Below, piece after piece: positions 8,943 through 17,352 of a stretch of 30,447 bases of DNA. Below the pieces are notes generated by a model that did not search any database, was not told the origin of the DNA, and was given only the letters and a program-made list of their open reading frames with translations. This DNA comes from UBA3071 sp965369635 (GTDB lineage: Bacteria > Chloroflexota > Anaerolineae > UBA3071), in the NCBI GenBank assembly GCA_965369635.1, contig CBDURC010000010.1:1-30447 (forward strand), in the 5' to 3' direction. Each line of letters starts with the position of its first letter. The stretch's first letter is position 1. The position numbers and the translations under genes are program-made.

Positions 8943-9591
8943 CCTGGCCGGACTGCTTGTCCAACGCCTCATCCATAGACTGCTCCACCTCGGGGATGAG
9001 CTCTCGCAGTTTTCCGCCTATCTCTTGGTCTATCTCGTCCCAGAGGATGTTCTCTTCTTGGCAGATGAAGAAGCCCACCAGCGGATCTACTGTGGGATTA
9101 CTCAGCCCATCCAAGCGCGCCTGCAGCAGGTCCGGCATGGTATCCGGAATCAGATGGACGTGCCGCTGTCCCTTGCTGCCAGGCACCTCAACGGGCTGAC
9201 CTGCCAAGGCCGCGCTGCGAGCGGTCGCCCAGCGCTTGAACAAGTTTGACAACGTGTCCTCATCGTTGTACAGGATCCACCGCCCATCTTTGAATTCTGC
9301 GTTGTAGTACAGGTCGTAGTAGAAGTGTGGGCAGGCTTTCAGCAAGATGCGAGCTTCCAGCCGGCCATACTTGCCATCCCCTTGCAAACGGGAGACCAAC
9401 ACTTCGTAGTCCCGCAGGCCACCGTCCAGGAACTCGCCGATCTGAGTTTCGATCTCGGTCCTGACTGCAGCCTCAAAGTCATCCAAGGGCGTGGGTGTAG
9501 GCATAGGCAAGGGCGTGGGCTCGCACCCGGCCATCAGAAGCCCCAGGCAGATGAGGATGATGAGCATAGTTGTGGTCACTTTGTGCCGCAC
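8938..9591 (-). CDS. Lipoprotein of unknown function
   Basis: The 217-aa product carries a lipoprotein signal peptide ending in the lipobox LMAGC with C23 as the lipidated residue, followed by a Pro/Thr-rich linker (TPLPMPTPTP). The mature part is acidic and probably mostly helical with a small aromatic-rich centre (CPHFYYDLYY, GRWILYN). I recognise no family or catalytic motif. The start is GTG at 9589-9591, supported by GGAGG seven bases upstream and by a TTGCCA-17-TATAAT promoter at 9643-9671. The gene is therefore probably transcribed on its own, between two polysaccharide genes. It could be an envelope-anchored accessory protein, but nothing in the sequence proves that. Confidence 0.85.
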   Translation of the reverse strand: MRHKVTTTMLIILICLGLLMAGCEPTPLPMPTPTPLDDFEAAVRTEIETQIGEFLDGGLRDYEVLVSRLQGDGKYGRLEARILLKACPHFYYDLYYNAEFKDGRWILYNDEDTLSNLFKRWATARSAALAGQPVEVPGSKGQRHVHLIPDTMPDLLQARLDGLSNPTVDPLVGFFICQEENILWDEIDQEIGGKLRELIPEVEQSMDEALDKQSGQE

Positions 9592-9642
9592 TTCTGTTCC
9601 TCCGGGACATCAGGCATTGTCGATGATGATTCAACAGCGAGC

Positions 9643-9671
9643 ATTATACCACGACTGAATGCTGATGGCAA
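9643..9671 (-). promoter_or_regulatory. Promoter of the lipoprotein gene
   Basis: TTGCCA (9666-9671), a 17-bp spacer and perfect TATAAT (9643-9648) lie on the minus strand, about 50 bp before the GTG start of the lipoprotein gene. It begins close to the stop codon of the glycosyltransferase upstream (9682). Confidence 0.8.
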
Positions 9672-9681
9672 CCTGAGGAGT

Positions 9682-10782
9682 CTAGCGTTTACACAGAGAG
9701 TGGAACAGTTCCTCGTAGCGATCGGTGACTGCCTCCCAGTTGTAGAGAGCAGCGGCGCGCTCCTCTGCCCGCCGCTGGTATTCGGCGACCAATGCCGGAT
9801 CGTCCAACAGCCGCTGCAGAAGCGAGCGTAACGCTTCTGCCCCATGTGTGCCATCGTAGGCGAAGCCGGCATCGCCGATGGTCTCGCGGTTCTCCTCGGT
9901 GCCATTGGCGACCACGCAACTGCCGAAGGCCATCGCTTCTACTAGCGCTGGGTGGGTACCGCCCACCTCCGAGGTCTCCACAGAGATGTAGGCGTTGGAG
10001 CCCATCTCGTGATAGCCCTCGCCGAACAGGTAGCCAGTGAAGATGACGTTGGGGCCAGCATTTGTCCTCAGATCGGCGATGTAGGCTTGGGCGTACGCAG
10101 CGTCGCCCACGATGACACATTTCAACTCGGTGTCCAGCCCAGCGAACGCCTCGACCAGGTGGTGAGCGCAGTTTTCGGGTACCAGCCGGCCCACGAAGAG
10201 CACGTAGCCGCCGGATTCCAGTCCATAGCGAGCCAGGTGCTTGCCCGCCGGCCGGCGTGGCACATTGGCACCGTAGGCAATGTATGTGGACTCGGTTCTG
10301 TACACCTCCCGGTAGTAGCGCTGAACAGCTCGCGAGTCGGTGATGATGGCGGTGGGCAGATACTTGGCCAGACGCTCGGCGAAGCGGATGTAGCTCTTGG
10401 CCAGCGTCGGCCATTTCTGCCGCTTCCAGTCCAGTCCATCCACATTGAGCACCGATACCTGCCCGGCCAGACGGGGGATCCAGGTCACCAGGCTATTGCC
10501 GGCGATGAAGTAGAGCGCGACATCGTACCCCTGCGTCAGGGCGTGGAGCGAGGAGATGAAGGAATGGACGATGGTGTCCAGGTACTTGTTGGCGATGGTG
10601 GGCAGCTTGACCAGCCGCATACCCTTGTAGGTGGGTTCCGCATAGGTCACGTGGTGCGTGCGGCAGTAGACGGTGACCTCGTGGCCGCGTTGCACCAGGC
10701 GGCTGCCCAGTTCCTCGACACAGGTTTCGAATCCACTGTAGCTGGCTGGCACCCCGCGGGTGCCCAACATAGCGATTCTCAT
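9682..10782 (-). CDS. GT4-type glycosyltransferase with DUF1972 N-terminal domain
   Basis: This 366-aa cytoplasmic GT-B enzyme probably adds one sugar to a lipid-linked polysaccharide intermediate. The N-terminal domain (about 2-180) begins RIAMLGTRGVPASYSGFET, the start typical of DUF1972 rhamnosyltransferase-like proteins. The C-terminal nucleotide-sugar-binding half contains GYVLFVGRLVPEN (192-204), IVGDAAY (224-230) and the donor-site segment GGTHPALVEAMAFG (274-287). Acceptor and donor sugars cannot be deduced. Its ATG overlaps the stop of the preceding glycosyltransferase by 4 bp (ATGA), so the two are translationally coupled and probably act on the same glycan. Confidence 0.93.
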   Translation of the reverse strand: MRIAMLGTRGVPASYSGFETCVEELGSRLVQRGHEVTVYCRTHHVTYAEPTYKGMRLVKLPTIANKYLDTIVHSFISSLHALTQGYDVALYFIAGNSLVTWIPRLAGQVSVLNVDGLDWKRQKWPTLAKSYIRFAERLAKYLPTAIITDSRAVQRYYREVYRTESTYIAYGANVPRRPAGKHLARYGLESGGYVLFVGRLVPENCAHHLVEAFAGLDTELKCVIVGDAAYAQAYIADLRTNAGPNVIFTGYLFGEGYHEMGSNAYISVETSEVGGTHPALVEAMAFGSCVVANGTEENRETIGDAGFAYDGTHGAEALRSLLQRLLDDPALVAEYQRRAEERAAALYNWEAVTDRYEELFHSLCKR

Positions 10783-11972
10783 GCGTTGGTTTCCCGTATA
10801 GGCACTCTCGAATTTGGAGTCAATAGGCCACCGTACAGATCGGCGGTGCGTCGGGCGATGTGGTCCCAGGCGAATTCCTGCTCCACCAGACGGCGGCCGG
10901 CGGCGCCCATCGTCTCGCCCCTCTCGGGGTCGGCCAACAGTTCGTTGAGGGCGTCGGCTAGAGCCCTGGGATCGTCCGGAGGTACCAGTAGCCCCGTATA
11001 GCCGTGCCGCACCACCTCGCCCAGGCCGCCGATGTTGCTGGCCACCACCGGTCGGGCATATGACCAGGCCATGAGCAAGACGCCGCTTTGGTAGATGCGC
11101 CGATAGGGCAGTACCACGACGTCGGCAGCACAGTAGTAAGCCGCTACGTCCTCGTCGGGGATGTAGGCAATGCGTGCCCGCACGTGGTGAGCCAGTCCTA
11201 GTTCACGCATCAGCGCCTCGTAGCGCCCCCAATCGTCCTTCCACACCTCGCCGGCGATGAGCAGCAGCGTTTCGGGCTGGGCAGCGACCACCGCTGGCAA
11301 CGCCCGCAGCAGTGTGTCCAGCCCCTTCACTTGCTTGATCTGGCCGAAGAACAGGAGCACTGGCTGCCGGAGATCAAGGTGGAGCTTGCTTCGCGCCTCC
11401 GTCCGGGAGAGCAGCGCATCCCCCGCGTACGGCAGGTAGTGGCCGTGGGGGATGACGGCCACCCGTGCTGGGTCGAGCTTGAACTGCGCCAACAACTCGC
11501 GCCGGTTCTGCTCTGCATGGACGATCAACGCGTCCGCTCGGCCATAGAGCCGCTGGAACAGCGCCCGAGTGTGGAAGCGCGCGTTGAAGGGGATCACGTC
11601 GTGAGCGGTGACGACGATTCTGATTCCCTGACGGTGCAGGCGGCGCAGGAAGATGCAGTCGGCAAGCCCCAACAGAAAGTAGTGCAGGTGGGCAATCTGC
11701 ACACCATCACGTGCGGCGCTGGCACCGATCTGGCTGAGTGCTCGCCAGTAGCGCCAGGCGCGCAGCGGCGCAGGGTCATCGCCGAAGATGCGCTGGAAGG
11801 GATAGCGTACCGCCAGCCCTGCAGGAGTGTCGCAGGCCGCCGTCTCGTCGCAGGTGAGCAATGTGACATCCACTCCAGTCTGGCGCAATTCGCTGCACAA
11901 GGCGAAGTCGTAATAGTGCATTCCTCGGTGACCGCCCACCGGTTCGATCATCCAGACCTTGGGCGAGGGCAT
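10779..11972 (-). CDS. Glycosyltransferase family 4 protein
   Basis: This 397-aa GT-B enzyme is predicted to act in the cytoplasm on a lipid-linked glycan. The N-terminal domain opens with VWMIEPVGGHRGMHYYDFALC. The C-terminal donor domain has LLFFGQIKQVKGLDTLLRAL, then LLIAGE, and the typical GT4 stretch GVLLMAWSYARPVVASNIGG followed by GEVVRHGYTGLLVPPDD. I chose ATG at 11970-11972: it sits one base after the stop of the upstream gene (TAG-C-ATG) with GGAGAG at proper spacing. A frame extending seven codons to a TTG has no better support. It overlaps the next glycosyltransferase by 4 bp. The sugar specificity is unknown. Confidence 0.93.
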   Translation of the reverse strand: MPSPKVWMIEPVGGHRGMHYYDFALCSELRQTGVDVTLLTCDETAACDTPAGLAVRYPFQRIFGDDPAPLRAWRYWRALSQIGASAARDGVQIAHLHYFLLGLADCIFLRRLHRQGIRIVVTAHDVIPFNARFHTRALFQRLYGRADALIVHAEQNRRELLAQFKLDPARVAVIPHGHYLPYAGDALLSRTEARSKLHLDLRQPVLLFFGQIKQVKGLDTLLRALPAVVAAQPETLLLIAGEVWKDDWGRYEALMRELGLAHHVRARIAYIPDEDVAAYYCAADVVVLPYRRIYQSGVLLMAWSYARPVVASNIGGLGEVVRHGYTGLLVPPDDPRALADALNELLADPERGETMGAAGRRLVEQEFAWDHIARRTADLYGGLLTPNSRVPIRETNA

Positions 11973-11973
11973 G

Positions 11974-13110
11974 CTAGCTCTCCGGCTCCACAAGTGTAAT
12001 CGGACGGTCGGCTCGAACGTCGGTCACCGTCTGCACGATGCCACTAGGCCAATGCACATCAATGCACTCCGCATGTGATGCTTCTCCCAGGCCGAAATGC
12101 AGAGACTGGCTGTTCTGGGAGAACAGACTTGCGCCCCCTGTCTGCTGTCGAACCTGAACCTGTTGACCTGTTCGCAGGACCACACGCGCGCCGCTTCCCA
12201 ACCCACCGTAACGATCGATAAGCTTCACCTCCAGCCAATGATTGGCACCCGCCACGTTGTGGTGCAGTCTGTGAGGACCTTCTCCTCCTGGCGGAGGGCC
12301 AAACCCATTGGTTACGAGAAGATCCAGCCATCCATCGTTGTCATAATCAGCCCACGCCACGGTGCCCCCTCGGCCGGAAGCATCACCAGCCACGCCAGCG
12401 GCCAGGCCTACCTCGACAAAGTGGCCATCGCCTTGATTATGATATAGGCGATCTGCTCCATTGCCCACACGAGCGTTGCCATTATTCACCACGAATAGAT
12501 CTAGCCAACCATCATTGTCGACGTCAATCCAGGTGGCACCGCGAGCGTTGCCCTGGTCGGCAACGCCTGCCACTTCCGAAATATCTCTGAACGTGCCGTC
12601 ACCATTGTTGTGGAAAAGGACATTGGGCGTGTAGGGTACAGATGTGAAGTCCTGATTGAGCGATTCTACTGAGTGCAACTTGCACTGCGCGCTCACCTGG
12701 GCTGTGAAAACTGCGCCGCTTGTTTCCCCCCTCCAGCGCGAATGCCAGAGGTTACCAGGACAAGCGCGCCACACCTTGTAGGCGGGTCCTTCGCCCGTTG
12801 CGGTGGGCTCACCACATGCTCGGGGGTCGTCCATCGTCAGGACAAGAGGCATATCCGCAGGGGCCATGTTCCCATCGCCAATGTACACCTCGTCCAGGCG
12901 TTGGGCGCCGTTGCGGTACAGGGCAAGCATCACCCCTCCCATGGTCTCGAAGTCTACACCTTCCCACTCTGCGCCGGTCGTCCCGCCGGCTCGCAAGATG
13001 TACTCCTCCGACTGCATGAAGTCAACCTCGCAACCGTACCCTCGTGCCAAATACAAGTCATGGCCACCATCATTGTCATAGCCCCCCCCGGGGGGCGGTG
13101 CCGTGGCCAT
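11974..13110 (-). CDS. FG-GAP/VCBS repeat protein with ASPIC/UnbV C-terminal domain, 3' part of a frameshifted gene
   Basis: The product is an extracellular-type beta-propeller protein with calcium-binding repeats. DxDxDG-like loops are visible in YDNDGGHDLYLARG, VDNDGWLDLFVVNNG and YDNDGWLDLLVTNG. The C-terminal ASPIC/UnbV domain (about the last 90 residues) has GSGARVVLRTGQQVQVRQ, SQNSQSLHFGLGEA and DVHWPSGIVQ. The frame continues upstream of 13110 only as a non-coding shadow. The true N-terminal part lies in another frame (13076-13360), joined at a C6G8 homopolymer near 13082-13095. The next gene follows after one base. Such proteins are usually secreted and often surface-associated; the role here is unknown. 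The first codon given (ATG 13108-13110) only marks the ORF and is not a believed start. Confidence 0.8.
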   Translation of the reverse strand: MATAPPPGGGYDNDGGHDLYLARGYGCEVDFMQSEEYILRAGGTTGAEWEGVDFETMGGVMLALYRNGAQRLDEVYIGDGNMAPADMPLVLTMDDPRACGEPTATGEGPAYKVWRACPGNLWHSRWRGETSGAVFTAQVSAQCKLHSVESLNQDFTSVPYTPNVLFHNNGDGTFRDISEVAGVADQGNARGATWIDVDNDGWLDLFVVNNGNARVGNGADRLYHNQGDGHFVEVGLAAGVAGDASGRGGTVAWADYDNDGWLDLLVTNGFGPPPGGEGPHRLHHNVAGANHWLEVKLIDRYGGLGSGARVVLRTGQQVQVRQQTGGASLFSQNSQSLHFGLGEASHAECIDVHWPSGIVQTVTDVRADRPITLVEPES

Positions 13111-13360
13111 CTCGACCTCCAGGCGGAATCCCCAAAGCTGTGGCAGACTCGACAAAGGAGCTATCTCCCTGGTTGGCGAAAAGATGCGGCGGTGAGCCGT
13201 GATGGCTGACGAAAACATCCTCGTCGCCGTCCACGTCGAAGTCACCCCACGCCACACCGTACGAGGTGGTCACTCTCTCAACGCCCGCAGCCGCGGTTGC
13301 ATCCTCGAAACTGATAGGTGGTTGTGCCTCCAGGAACGTTCGGCCATCTCCCGGTGTCAC
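13076..13360 (-). pseudogene. FG-GAP/VCBS protein, 5' part of the frameshifted gene
   Basis: In this frame the coding pattern starts with PPISFEDATAAAGVERVTTSYGV, a typical beginning of the repeat region. It continues with WGDFDVDGDEDVFVSHHG (a calcium-loop repeat) and ends in GGRDGHGTA before running out of frame at the G8 run. Removing one G would rejoin it with the YDNDGGHDLYLARG repeat of the 3' part. The first possible start is a GTG at 13358-13360, with no signal peptide. An in-frame TAA at 13364-13366 separates it from an upstream open frame. The gene is either decayed, frameshifted by a sequencing or assembly error in the homopolymer, or translated by slippage. Confidence 0.7.
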
Positions 13361-13363
13361 GTG

Positions 13364-13681
13364 TTAAAGGGGCCAGTGCACCAACCGCTCTGCGGAGGCC
13401 ATCGTGGATGGAGGCCAATCCGCCAGACACTCGCCGGAGGGGAGGGCCCGGGCCATTATCAAGGGCAAGAAATGCTCACCTCGGACCACGGGCAGTGGAA
13501 AGAAGTGGTGGCTTCGTGCCCTTGAAGGGGCGGTGGTTTTGCCTGAGTACGCTTGCGACTGGGACCCCGGAGGGACCAATGAACACAAGGTCAGGATCAC
13601 CATCAGAAGACATATGGGAAAACGACCTATCGGCCAAGATTCCCCGCGGTTCTCAAGCACCGGTCCGTATCTATCGCTCAT
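13364..13681 (-). CDS. Possible N-terminal remnant with signal-peptide-like segment
   Basis: This 105-codon open frame is in the same frame as the 5' part of the FG-GAP gene and is separated from it by a single TAA. It encodes MSDRYGPVLENRGESWPIGR followed by a hydrophobic stretch (FPICLLMVILTLCSLVPPG) that could be a signal peptide for the secreted repeat protein downstream. The rest (PSRARSHHFFPLPVV and on) resembles nothing I recognise. If the TAA is a mutation, this is the true start of the FG-GAP/ASPIC protein. If not, it is a chance frame. No clear ribosome-binding site is present. Confidence 0.3.
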   Translation of the reverse strand: MSDRYGPVLENRGESWPIGRFPICLLMVILTLCSLVPPGSQSQAYSGKTTAPSRARSHHFFPLPVVRGEHFLPLIMARALPSGECLADWPPSTMASAERLVHWPL

Positions 13682-13768
13682 TGGCGTCTAGGCTATGACT
13701 GATAGCCCATGGCGGACAAGTGACACAGTGTGCTACCATGCGCTTCTTTCCATCACGCGCCTCAGGAA

Positions 13769-15415
13769 TCACGAACCTGTTGCTGGTGTTGGCTCCCACC
13801 GTTTTGGATGGTGTTGTTTCAATTCGTTCCGCATTGCACTGACGAACCCCCGTCGACCCAGCTCCCCACGTGTCACCTTCAGCGTGGCAATGCATCCCAC
13901 TGAAAGCATTGATATCCATGTGCGAGGATTCATCAGAACATAAGCCAGAGCCCGCCTGAGGTACAATCCATGAAGTTTCTTCCTAAATCTGGCAAACGTG
14001 GCACTGAGATAGTCGACGTTGAATTCCTCGGTTTCTATCATTGTTCGGTCGCTGATGCCTTGCTCCAGCATGCCACGATGATCTTTGGCTGAGAGGGCAG
14101 ATGTCAAGTATCCTTTCTCTTCACACACTCTGTGAAGCCTGGTACCGAGGAGGGGTCTCGCGAGAGCCAGAAAGGGCCTGACCTCATGCTCATGGGCCAG
14201 CATCAGGGCGAAATCAATGGTTGTCTCTATGTCCTTCTTTGTCTCGCCAGGAAATCCAATCATGAAGAACGCTCCCAGCTCAAGAGCTATCTCGCGACAA
14301 ATCGAAGCGATCTCCACAACTTGGTGCAAATCGAGATCCTTGTTGATGACATCATCCAGGACTCTCTGACTGCCGGATTCAACACCTATGATCAGACTGC
14401 TGCAGCCACTCCCCTTGCATTTCACCAAGATGTCTTCCGTCAATCTGTCAGATCTCACTCCATTTGGCGTATCCCACGTGATGCCAAGTTCCTGCTCGAC
14501 AATCCCATCTAGTATTGCTTCAAACCTCGGCAGACTGAGCGAGAGATTGTCATCTTCGAAGGCAATGTGCTCCACACCGTAGGTGTCTACGAGTAGCTTG
14601 ATGTGCGACAATACCTGTTGAGGAGAGTGATGCCGCCACCTGCGCCCCATGTGAAGATGGATGCTGCAGAAGATGCATCTGTGGGGGCATCCTCTGCTTG
14701 TAATGAGAGAGACGCACCGGGTCGAATAGCGCGTTCGGGAGCTTGTGCGGCAACGATATCCCATCCGCTCCATTCGAAAGTACTTCTCCATATCAACCAG
14801 GTGATATGCTGGCAAAGACAGTTCATCGAGATCTTGGAAATAGGCTGAACGCTGATTGCACACCATCTTGCCGTCACTAACAAAGGCCACCCCTTCGACA
14901 TCCCACAGATCTCCCTCTTTGACACGTTCGACGATCTGAAGCACAGAGACGTCGCCCTCACCAAGGCAGACCGCGTCGACCGCGCGATCATCCGCCTGGA
15001 AGAAATCCTGTGGGGCCACAGTCGCGTGAGGCCCTCCCACTATCACGGTGATGTTGGGATCAACACCCTTGACGATCCTGGCTGTCGTCAAGGCCTCTTC
15101 CAGATGGTCGGTGAATTGGTTGCTGATTCCAACCAGGTCGGGTTTCAACTCTGCGATCGTTGCTCTGATATCTGTCCAAGGTGTTCCAAACAGGTCTTCA
15201 CTGTCCATGTACTCTTCGTTGAGAATGCGTTGAAATTGAGCATGTTTGGACTCCACATCAAATTCAACGACACCGTCAAGTACAGATACCTGATGACCAG
15301 CGCCCTCCAGAGCAGCCGCAACATACAACATACCAATTGGAACACCGGTGCTGATCTGCTGTAGAGAGTATGGGTTTCGCAGTATGAGGGGTGGTCTAAT
15401 AAGTAGAACCTTCAT
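13769..15415 (-). CDS. B12-binding domain radical SAM protein
   Basis: The 548-aa protein has an N-terminal cobalamin-binding-type Rossmann domain (about 1-160: MKVLLIRPPL, PIGMLYVAAALEGAGHQVSV, VGISNQFTDHLEEAL, VIVGGPHAT). A radical SAM core follows, with the [4Fe-4S] motif CPHRCIFC (C243, C247, C250), the SAM-site segment FEDDNLS and GVESGSQRVLDDV, and a C-terminal tail with hydrophobic helices. Family members are methyltransferases or perform other radical rearrangements. The substrate cannot be told; a lipid or sugar of the surface polysaccharide is one guess. I chose ATG 15413-15415 with AAGGAG upstream over a TTG seven codons earlier. Its GC content is near 45-50% in sampled lines, against about two thirds in the flanking operon, which suggests transfer. 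It has its own promoter. Confidence 0.93.
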   Translation of the reverse strand: MKVLLIRPPLILRNPYSLQQISTGVPIGMLYVAAALEGAGHQVSVLDGVVEFDVESKHAQFQRILNEEYMDSEDLFGTPWTDIRATIAELKPDLVGISNQFTDHLEEALTTARIVKGVDPNITVIVGGPHATVAPQDFFQADDRAVDAVCLGEGDVSVLQIVERVKEGDLWDVEGVAFVSDGKMVCNQRSAYFQDLDELSLPAYHLVDMEKYFRMERMGYRCRTSSRTRYSTRCVSLITSRGCPHRCIFCSIHLHMGRRWRHHSPQQVLSHIKLLVDTYGVEHIAFEDDNLSLSLPRFEAILDGIVEQELGITWDTPNGVRSDRLTEDILVKCKGSGCSSLIIGVESGSQRVLDDVINKDLDLHQVVEIASICREIALELGAFFMIGFPGETKKDIETTIDFALMLAHEHEVRPFLALARPLLGTRLHRVCEEKGYLTSALSAKDHRGMLEQGISDRTMIETEEFNVDYLSATFARFRKKLHGLYLRRALAYVLMNPRTWISMLSVGCIATLKVTRGELGRRGFVSAMRNELKQHHPKRWEPTPATGS

Positions 15416-15641
15416 GAATGGTCCACTCCTTGCCAAGGTTTTGTGTGACCAGGCTTTACAAGGAACGCAGCGCCTTCAGCAGTTTCCAATGGTAACTTAG
15501 CTTTAGCCTCAACAAGAAACGCAAAGTGCACCCCTTTGATTAGACACTTTTGGGGACTTCTTAAGCAACATTTCGGCCCGGAACTGAAAGACGAGACGAA
15601 CCAGCGGGGTGACCGATCCCTCTCGCCTTCCGTTGGGGTCA
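15416..15641 (-). other. Long untranslated leader of the radical SAM gene
   Basis: About 225 nt separate the predicted transcription start of the 15648-15676 promoter from the radical SAM ATG. I looked for cobalamin, SAM and c-di-GMP riboswitch signatures and recognised none. There is no open frame with a plausible start. The leader is richer in A/T than the flanking operon. Its role is unknown. Confidence 0.4.
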
Positions 15642-15647
15642 GAGCCC

Positions 15648-15676
15648 ATTATACATTAGCGAAGGGGATCAGACAA
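15648..15676 (-). promoter_or_regulatory. Promoter of the radical SAM gene
   Basis: TTGTCT (15671-15676), a 17-bp spacer and perfect TATAAT (15648-15653) lie on the minus strand, just after the stop codon (15697) of the phosphohydrolase gene upstream. It makes the radical SAM gene independent of the long polysaccharide operon. Confidence 0.75.
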
Positions 15677-15696
15677 ACCTTCTGAGTGGCAGCCAC

Positions 15697-17352
15697 TCAG
15701 GAAATATAACCCAATCCCCGCAGCTTGTCCCGCATGTCCGCCTCTTCCTGAGGCGTGTGCCCGGCCACCGACTGCCGTTCCAGCACGACCCCGGTATAGC
15801 GAACCGGGTGTGCCGCCAGATAGGCAGGCTCGAAGATCTCGGTCAGCACGCGGCCATCCATGTGCTGCAGGATCGGCTGGCCCAGCGCATACAGCACCGT
15901 GGGGACGATGTCAGCGATGGTGCCGCCCGTCAATCCCACGCCGGCGCGCACCCCCGGTCCGGCGGCAATGAAGATGCCATCCATGGTATGCACGCCGAAA
16001 TACTCACGCATCTCCGCCAGGGGCGCAGGCTGCGCCCAGACTTCGGGTAGTCCCTTTTCGGCGTAGTGTCTCGGCCCGGTGATGTACACGATGTCCGGCG
16101 CAATCTCCAGGAAGGGGCCACTGTAGATCTCCTCGCTCCTGAAGATCTCGGTGGCAACCGGCTCCTCCGTCTCCGGATCGCGGGCAGAGCGCAAGGCGTC
16201 CATGACGTCATTGCGCACCTGCTCAAACTCTGCGCCGGGCTGGACCGCTCCCTGCGGCTGGCGGCCCCGCACGTTGATCTCGATGCCAGCGGCCGGATGG
16301 TACATGGGGAAGTGGTAGGCGCGAGTGCGGGGCCAGTCCACCATGTCCAGGTCCATGTGGTAGCCGCGGGCGCGATGCACCAGGATAGCTGGAAGCAGGC
16401 GGCGGAGCCTCTCCTCAGAAGGAAGTACACGGCGCACAGCATCGATGCTGCGGCGGATCAGCCGCGACCCGAGACCGGGCTGCTCCCGCTTCTGCACGAG
16501 GAATCCCATCTCCCGCAGCCAGGCGTTGGGGTAGACATCGCGGGTTGGATGTGGCCCGCCGCCGTGGTCGGACATGACTAGGACGAACGTGTCGTCGTCG
16601 GCCAACTCCAGCAGCCGTCCCACCTGGGTGTCACTAATCTCGTAATGCCGGTCAATGGCGTCGCCGAACTTCTGCGCTCGCTGGCAGCCGTACTGTGGGA
16701 AGCGGGGATCGCGGTATTGCCAGAAGTCGTGCTGGGCGCGGTCGATCTCCCCCAGCACGAGAACTAGCGCGTCCAACTCCTGCTGGCGGGCTAACTCCAG
16801 TACCATGTCCGTGCGCTGCTCCAGCATGGCCAGCCCCTTGCTCAGGATTTCCTCCTCGGAGGCGTTGAGGAAGTAGTCGGCGGAGAAGTTGTAGCTCTGG
16901 GGCAGCGTCTCGCCCCACTTCTCGGGGTAGGTGAAGTTGCGCTTCGTATCCGGGCAGGGGTAGCCGCTGAGCAGGAAGCCGTTGACCTGCCAGGGGGGAT
17001 AGGTCACCGGCACGCAGATGGCCGCGACCTGATGGTCAGCCTGGCCCAGGATGTCCCAGAAGGTGGTGCCGGCTATCCGTGCCGCGGTGACAACGTTTTC
17101 GTTGACGTTGGTGTAGGTAGTGGGGTCGTAAGTGCGCCACTGGAAGATGCCGTGACCGCCGGGGTCTACGCCGGTCATGAAGGTACACCAGGCCGGTGCG
17201 GTGACCGGAGGCAGCGTAGAACGCAGCGGGCCATGCACGCCGCGCTCGATCAGCCCTCGCAGGTGGGGCAGCTTGCCCTGTGCCAGCAGGGGATCAATGA
17301 CATCGAAGGTCGCGCCATCCAGGCCGATGAGAAGGAGCTTCAGTTTGCCCAT
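15697..17352 (-). CDS. Alkaline phosphatase superfamily phosphodiesterase/phosphohydrolase (copy 1)
   Basis: This 551-aa protein is of the type I phosphodiesterase/nucleotide pyrophosphatase branch. The metal-site residues expected for the superfamily are visible: D12 in LLIGLDGATFD, the putative nucleophile T51 in PPVTAPAW, D204 and H208 in GEIDRAQHDFW, D262-H263 in MSDHGGG, and a late His in FGVHTMDG. It has no signal peptide or membrane segment, so it should be cytoplasmic, unlike the secreted phosphatases. It is clearly paralogous to the 561-aa protein at 18965-20650: the N-termini align closely and both end in LxGLGY(I/L)S. The ATG directly follows the stop of the O-antigen ligase gene (TAG-ATG, no gap) with GGGGGA upstream. 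The substrate is unknown; a phosphorylated sugar or lipid intermediate of the locus is plausible. Confidence 0.9.
   Translation of the reverse strand: MGKLKLLLIGLDGATFDVIDPLLAQGKLPHLRGLIERGVHGPLRSTLPPVTAPAWCTFMTGVDPGGHGIFQWRTYDPTTYTNVNENVVTAARIAGTTFWDILGQADHQVAAICVPVTYPPWQVNGFLLSGYPCPDTKRNFTYPEKWGETLPQSYNFSADYFLNASEEEILSKGLAMLEQRTDMVLELARQQELDALVLVLGEIDRAQHDFWQYRDPRFPQYGCQRAQKFGDAIDRHYEISDTQVGRLLELADDDTFVLVMSDHGGGPHPTRDVYPNAWLREMGFLVQKREQPGLGSRLIRRSIDAVRRVLPSEERLRRLLPAILVHRARGYHMDLDMVDWPRTRAYHFPMYHPAAGIEINVRGRQPQGAVQPGAEFEQVRNDVMDALRSARDPETEEPVATEIFRSEEIYSGPFLEIAPDIVYITGPRHYAEKGLPEVWAQPAPLAEMREYFGVHTMDGIFIAAGPGVRAGVGLTGGTIADIVPTVLYALGQPILQHMDGRVLTEIFEPAYLAAHPVRYTGVVLERQSVAGHTPQEEADMRDKLRGLGYIS

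Noticed and set aside
9952..11001. Long plus-strand frames opposite the glycosyltransferases and other operon genes (also 17032-18297, 18542-20332, 26764-27681)
   Set aside because: The translations are low-complexity, rich in Q/H/R as typical of antisense frames, while the minus strand encodes recognisable proteins.
15416..15641. Cobalamin or SAM riboswitch in the radical SAM leader
   Set aside because: No B12-box, SAM-I core or other signature I know is visible; left as an uncharacterised leader.
13690..15660. Insertion sequence carrying the low-GC block
   Set aside because: No transposase frame, terminal inverted repeats or target-site duplication could be recognised at the edges.
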